Assembly: GCF_015461835.1 (NCBI RefSeq)
Contig: NZ_JACOPX010000013.1
Span: 1-64,000, forward strand
Origin: Pseudomonas neuropathica
GTDB taxonomy: Bacteria > Pseudomonadota > Gammaproteobacteria > Pseudomonadales > Pseudomonadaceae
Length of the DNA: 64,000 bases
Direction: 5' to 3'
Both the position numbers and the translations under genes were made by a program. Of the stretch, positions 61,438 through 64,000 are shown in pieces (the first letter of the stretch is position 1; every line of letters starts with the position of its first letter). The notes beneath the pieces were generated by a model. That model did no database searches, was not told where the DNA came from, and saw only the letters and a list, made by a program, of their open reading frames with translations.

Positions 61438-64000
61438 TTACAACGTCGCGCCACTCGCGACCGGGGTTTCCTGCGCGGGCGTGACGTTGGCAGAAGACGC
61501 CTCGATTGTTGTTCGAGGCTGCAATTCCTGTCGCGTCAGCGTCTGGATCAATGTCGCTTCGACAATCGCCAACTGCGCCGTTACATCATCGGTTTGCGAT
61601 TTGTATTGAGCTTCGCTCAGCAGTCTTTGTGATGACTGGCTGTCGAGAATTTCCTGGCGATCCTGGAACGGCTGGCGACTCGCATCGAATTGCGCCTGGT
61701 ATTTGTGAATGATGAAGTCCTGCCAGAAATTCATCGACACCAATGCCTGAAACTCTTCAGGCGAACCATTCAGCGTCGAGACTTTGCGATACGCCGCATC
61801 CAGCATTGCCGGGGTAACGCCGGCCATGCCGATAAACGTCAGTGCCTGCGGCTGAAACGGCAATTGCAGGCGATCTTTTAGGCCAAAGCGGTAGGCCATG
61901 GTCATTTCATGGGGATCGCGTATGCGCAAGCTATGGCTGTTTCGCAGCTCGCGGGAGGCAGCCGGATCGTTGATGATGGCCCTGCTTGAGGCGATCTCTG
62001 CGGCCGCGAAGTCGTCGACGTGCTTCAGACGAAATAATCCTTTGGACAACGCCACCAAGGGTGCGCCATCCAAATCGAGTCTGGCCTGAACCCGAGCCTT
62101 GTACGTCATGGCCAGGACTTGCAGGTCGGTGAAGGTGGCCGCAGCGAGGTCAGTGCAGCCGGCTTCGCACGCGCGATCGAACAGCTCCCTGCGCAGGCTT
62201 CGCGACTGCGGATTATTCTCGGTGATGACATCGATAACGTCCCAGGCCTGACGCCGAAAATCAGCATGGTCACCGCGGCTCGCCAGGATGTTGAAGAAAC
62301 CGTCCGAGCCATCCTGCTCGCGTAACGCGCGCCATTGAGCTCTTCGCGCGGTAGCCTGGTCGACGCTTAATCCCTCAGTCCATCGCGGGTCCGGTTCCAG
62401 GGCGTCTCTTGTGACGGGACGTCGTGCGACGTTGACGGACGTCGTGATCAGGTTGGCTGTTCGGGTCAGAGGCGTACCGGCTAATGTCAGTCGCTCACGG
62501 TAGGCGAGCAATTGCTGCGGCGTTGCGTCCGACAGCGGGTTATTGCTCACCAGCGTGCCGCTGTTGACCTGGACCGAGTGCGCCAGACGCTCCGGCGGCG
62601 GAGCAGTGACAAAGTCAGGAATCGTGGTGATCTGATTGTTGCTCAGATCGATCCGGGTCAGCTGGGGTTGATCAAACAGCCCGGTTGGCCACTGCGTGAT
62701 GCCGGTGTTCGCCAGCGTGACCTCGCGCATATCGGTGATCTGGCTGAAATCCGGGATCACACCGAGCTGGGGATTGTGGTCGATCCAGAGTGCTCTGAGC
62801 GTTGTGCGTCCGGCCAGTATCCGCGCCGTTTCTGCATTGAGTTCAAGTTGATTGTGCTGCAGAAACAGGCGCGTCATCCCGTGCATTTCTCCCACCGCCG
62901 GGGGCAAGTCCCTGAGGCGATTGTTCGACATGTCCAGCCAGCGCACATGACGAAAACGGGTGAGGAAACCTTCCGGTGACTCCGTCAGACTCATGCCGCT
63001 CAATCTGAGTGAGCCAACATGGCTGAAGTCGATGCTCAGATCCGGCAGGGTCGGCAAGGTCAGGCCGCTCAAATCCAGTTCCAGACCGATCGGCGTGCCG
63101 TCGAAAGCATGCTTTTGCGCCGTCTCGCGGCGCCAGCAACTGATGATCCGATCCCGCGCTGCAGTGCGGTCATTACGGGTGGTGGCGTTTATTTGCAGCT
63201 GATTGGCACGCACGTAACGCAGGCGGTTGCCGCCCCCGGAAAAGACCCAGTCGTCGAGCTGGGTTTTCAGAAGATCGAATTCTTGTTCCAGCGCGAGCAA
63301 GCGTGGCGCCACGGTGCCTTTGTCATGATTCCAGATGAACTCCCTGCACTCCTTGATGGTTTTGCTCGGGAACAGGTTTCGATAACGCTGCGCCCTGGAG
63401 TCTTCGCTATCGAATACCGCGGGATGGGCCGGCTCCATCAGCTCGGGGTGAGACTGTTTTAGGCGTCGCCAGTAGCCGTCGAATTTTCGCCAGTACGTGG
63501 AGGGGAAGTCGTTGCCTTCAAGGCGCGTGACATTGTTGATCCGCGCGATCACGGACAGCGTCTCGGGTGTCGGGTTGAGGCTCGCCTGAGGGACCTCGCG
63601 CAAGCGGTTGTCGCGCAGGTCCAGGCTGGTCAGAGCGGTTTTGTCGAGCAGCCCGGCAGGCCACTGAGTGAGGCCTGTGTTTTTCAGGTTCAAGACCTGC
63701 AACCCGGACATGGCGCTGAAGTCAGGCACCACCCGCAGTTGATTGTTGGACAGATCAATCTGTTTCAACTGATGCAGTGCACTGAGTGCCAAAGCGCTTT
63801 GCTCATCCAGTTTTATCAGGTTTGAACTCAGATCCAGATAGTTGAGTTTGTCCATCTCGGCGATTTTTTGCGGCAGTTTATCGATGCCGGAGTTAACGAT
63901 GGTCAGGCTTTCCAGATTGGGGCAATTGGACAGGAGCGTATTGGCGGTGTCCGACCAGATTACCGAGTCGAGACTGAGGGATTTGATGTGACTGAAATCC
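61438..64000 (-). CDS. LRR protein with NEL-type E3 ubiquitin ligase domain (5' end outside window)
   Basis: The reading frame is open through the right window edge, so at least 854 residues are seen and the N-terminus is missing. Visible order: an LRR block (LDLSSNLI; IDLSNNQLRVVP; LDLRDNRLREVP), a ~150-residue insert with a helical module, a second LRR block (LDMSNNRLRDLPPAV; IDLSNNQITTIP), and then a C-terminal helical domain of about 300 residues that resembles the NEL ligase of IpaH/SspH effectors. The putative catalytic Cys is the first residue of CTD in EAGCTDLAAATFTDL (codon 62155-62157), matching the NEL CxD motif. NEL enzymes ubiquitinate host proteins after delivery into eukaryotic cells. 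The secretion route is not visible here. Confidence 0.82.
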   Translation of the reverse strand, partial: DFSHIKSLSLDSVIWSDTANTLLSNCPNLESLTIVNSGIDKLPQKIAEMDKLNYLDLSSNLIKLDEQSALALSALHQLKQIDLSNNQLRVVPDFSAMSGLQVLNLKNTGLTQWPAGLLDKTALTSLDLRDNRLREVPQASLNPTPETLSVIARINNVTRLEGNDFPSTYWRKFDGYWRRLKQSHPELMEPAHPAVFDSEDSRAQRYRNLFPSKTIKECREFIWNHDKGTVAPRLLALEQEFDLLKTQLDDWVFSGGGNRLRYVRANQLQINATTRNDRTAARDRIISCWRRETAQKHAFDGTPIGLELDLSGLTLPTLPDLSIDFSHVGSLRLSGMSLTESPEGFLTRFRHVRWLDMSNNRLRDLPPAVGEMHGMTRLFLQHNQLELNAETARILAGRTTLRALWIDHNPQLGVIPDFSQITDMREVTLANTGITQWPTGLFDQPQLTRIDLSNNQITTIPDFVTAPPPERLAHSVQVNSGTLVSNNPLSDATPQQLLAYRERLTLAGTPLTRTANLITTSVNVARRPVTRDALEPDPRWTEGLSVDQATARRAQWRALREQDGSDGFFNILASRGDHADFRRQAWDVIDVITENNPQSRSLRRELFDRACEAGCTDLAAATFTDLQVLAMTYKARVQARLDLDGAPLVALSKGLFRLKHVDDFAAAEIASSRAIINDPAASRELRNSHSLRIRDPHEMTMAYRFGLKDRLQLPFQPQALTFIGMAGVTPAMLDAAYRKVSTLNGSPEEFQALVSMNFWQDFIIHKYQAQFDASRQPFQDRQEILDSQSSQRLLSEAQYKSQTDDVTAQLAIVEATLIQTLTRQELQPRTTIEASSANVTPAQETPVASGATL

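Noticed and set aside
1..64000. CRISPR array or prophage.
   Set aside because: No regularly spaced direct repeats and no integrase, terminase, capsid or tail gene are seen.

Overview
The window is a chromosomal segment of a Pseudomonas, most likely of the P. fluorescens group. The gene order is the pseudomonad one: parE-parC, serB, psd-rhdA-motA-motB-rsgA-orn, queG-nnr-tsaE-amiB-mutL-miaA-hfq-hflX-hflK-hflC-hisZ-purA, then rnr-rlmB-rpsF-rpsR-rplI-dnaB. Bacterial REP-type palindromes (GCGAGCAGGCTCGC class) and an OAA-family lectin of the size known from P. fluorescens point the same way. The species call is inference from gene order and protein similarity; no 16S gene is present.

Core layout. 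0.4-7.6 kb: yqiA, parE, a phytase-like esterase, a retropepsin-like protease, parC and a PqiC-like lipoprotein. The block is bracketed by two copies, in opposite orientation, of a ~180-bp MITE-like repeat. 7.9-16.6 kb: an AhpA/HAMP membrane protein, serB, a PilZ-like protein, the lectin, psd, rhdA and an HDOD protein. 16.7-18.7 kb: motAB behind a near-consensus sigma-28 (FliA) promoter. 22.1-24.5 kb: rsgA, orn and a TRIC/YicG-like channel. 34.5-48.6 kb: queG | nnr-tsaE-amiB-mutL-miaA-hfq-hflX-hflK-hflC, hisZ and purA, covering tRNA modification, wall amidase, mismatch repair, RNA chaperone and FtsH regulation. 48.7-53.3 kb: a chemoreceptor and an FbpAB-type iron uptake pair without its ATPase. 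53.5-53.9 kb: two identical tRNA-Leu(CAG) genes, each with its own promoter and terminator. 54.1-61.4 kb: rnr, rlmB, rpsF-rpsR-DUF2232-rplI and dnaB.

Accessory insertions sit in this backbone. (1) 20.0-21.9 kb, minus strand: a tightly overlapping operon of a DUF1863/ThsB-type TIR protein, a caspase-like protease and a second TIR protein of another subfamily. This looks like a Thoeris-type (TIR plus caspase) anti-phage system with an extra TIR. (2) 24.6-34.5 kb, visibly more AT-rich: two paralogous proteins of a family I do not recognise, a leucine-rich-repeat protein that resembles the NEL ubiquitin-ligase effectors but lacks the ligase domain, and a 1591-residue RHS/YD-repeat polymorphic toxin with an unassigned C-terminal domain and no visible immunity gene. 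(3) 61.4 kb to the window end, minus strand: an LRR protein with an apparent NEL E3 ubiquitin ligase domain, cut by the window edge. (4) The high-mannose-binding lectin at 12.9 kb.

Taken together, a housekeeping backbone for replication, translation and motility carries islands for phage defence and for interaction with eukaryotic or bacterial neighbours.
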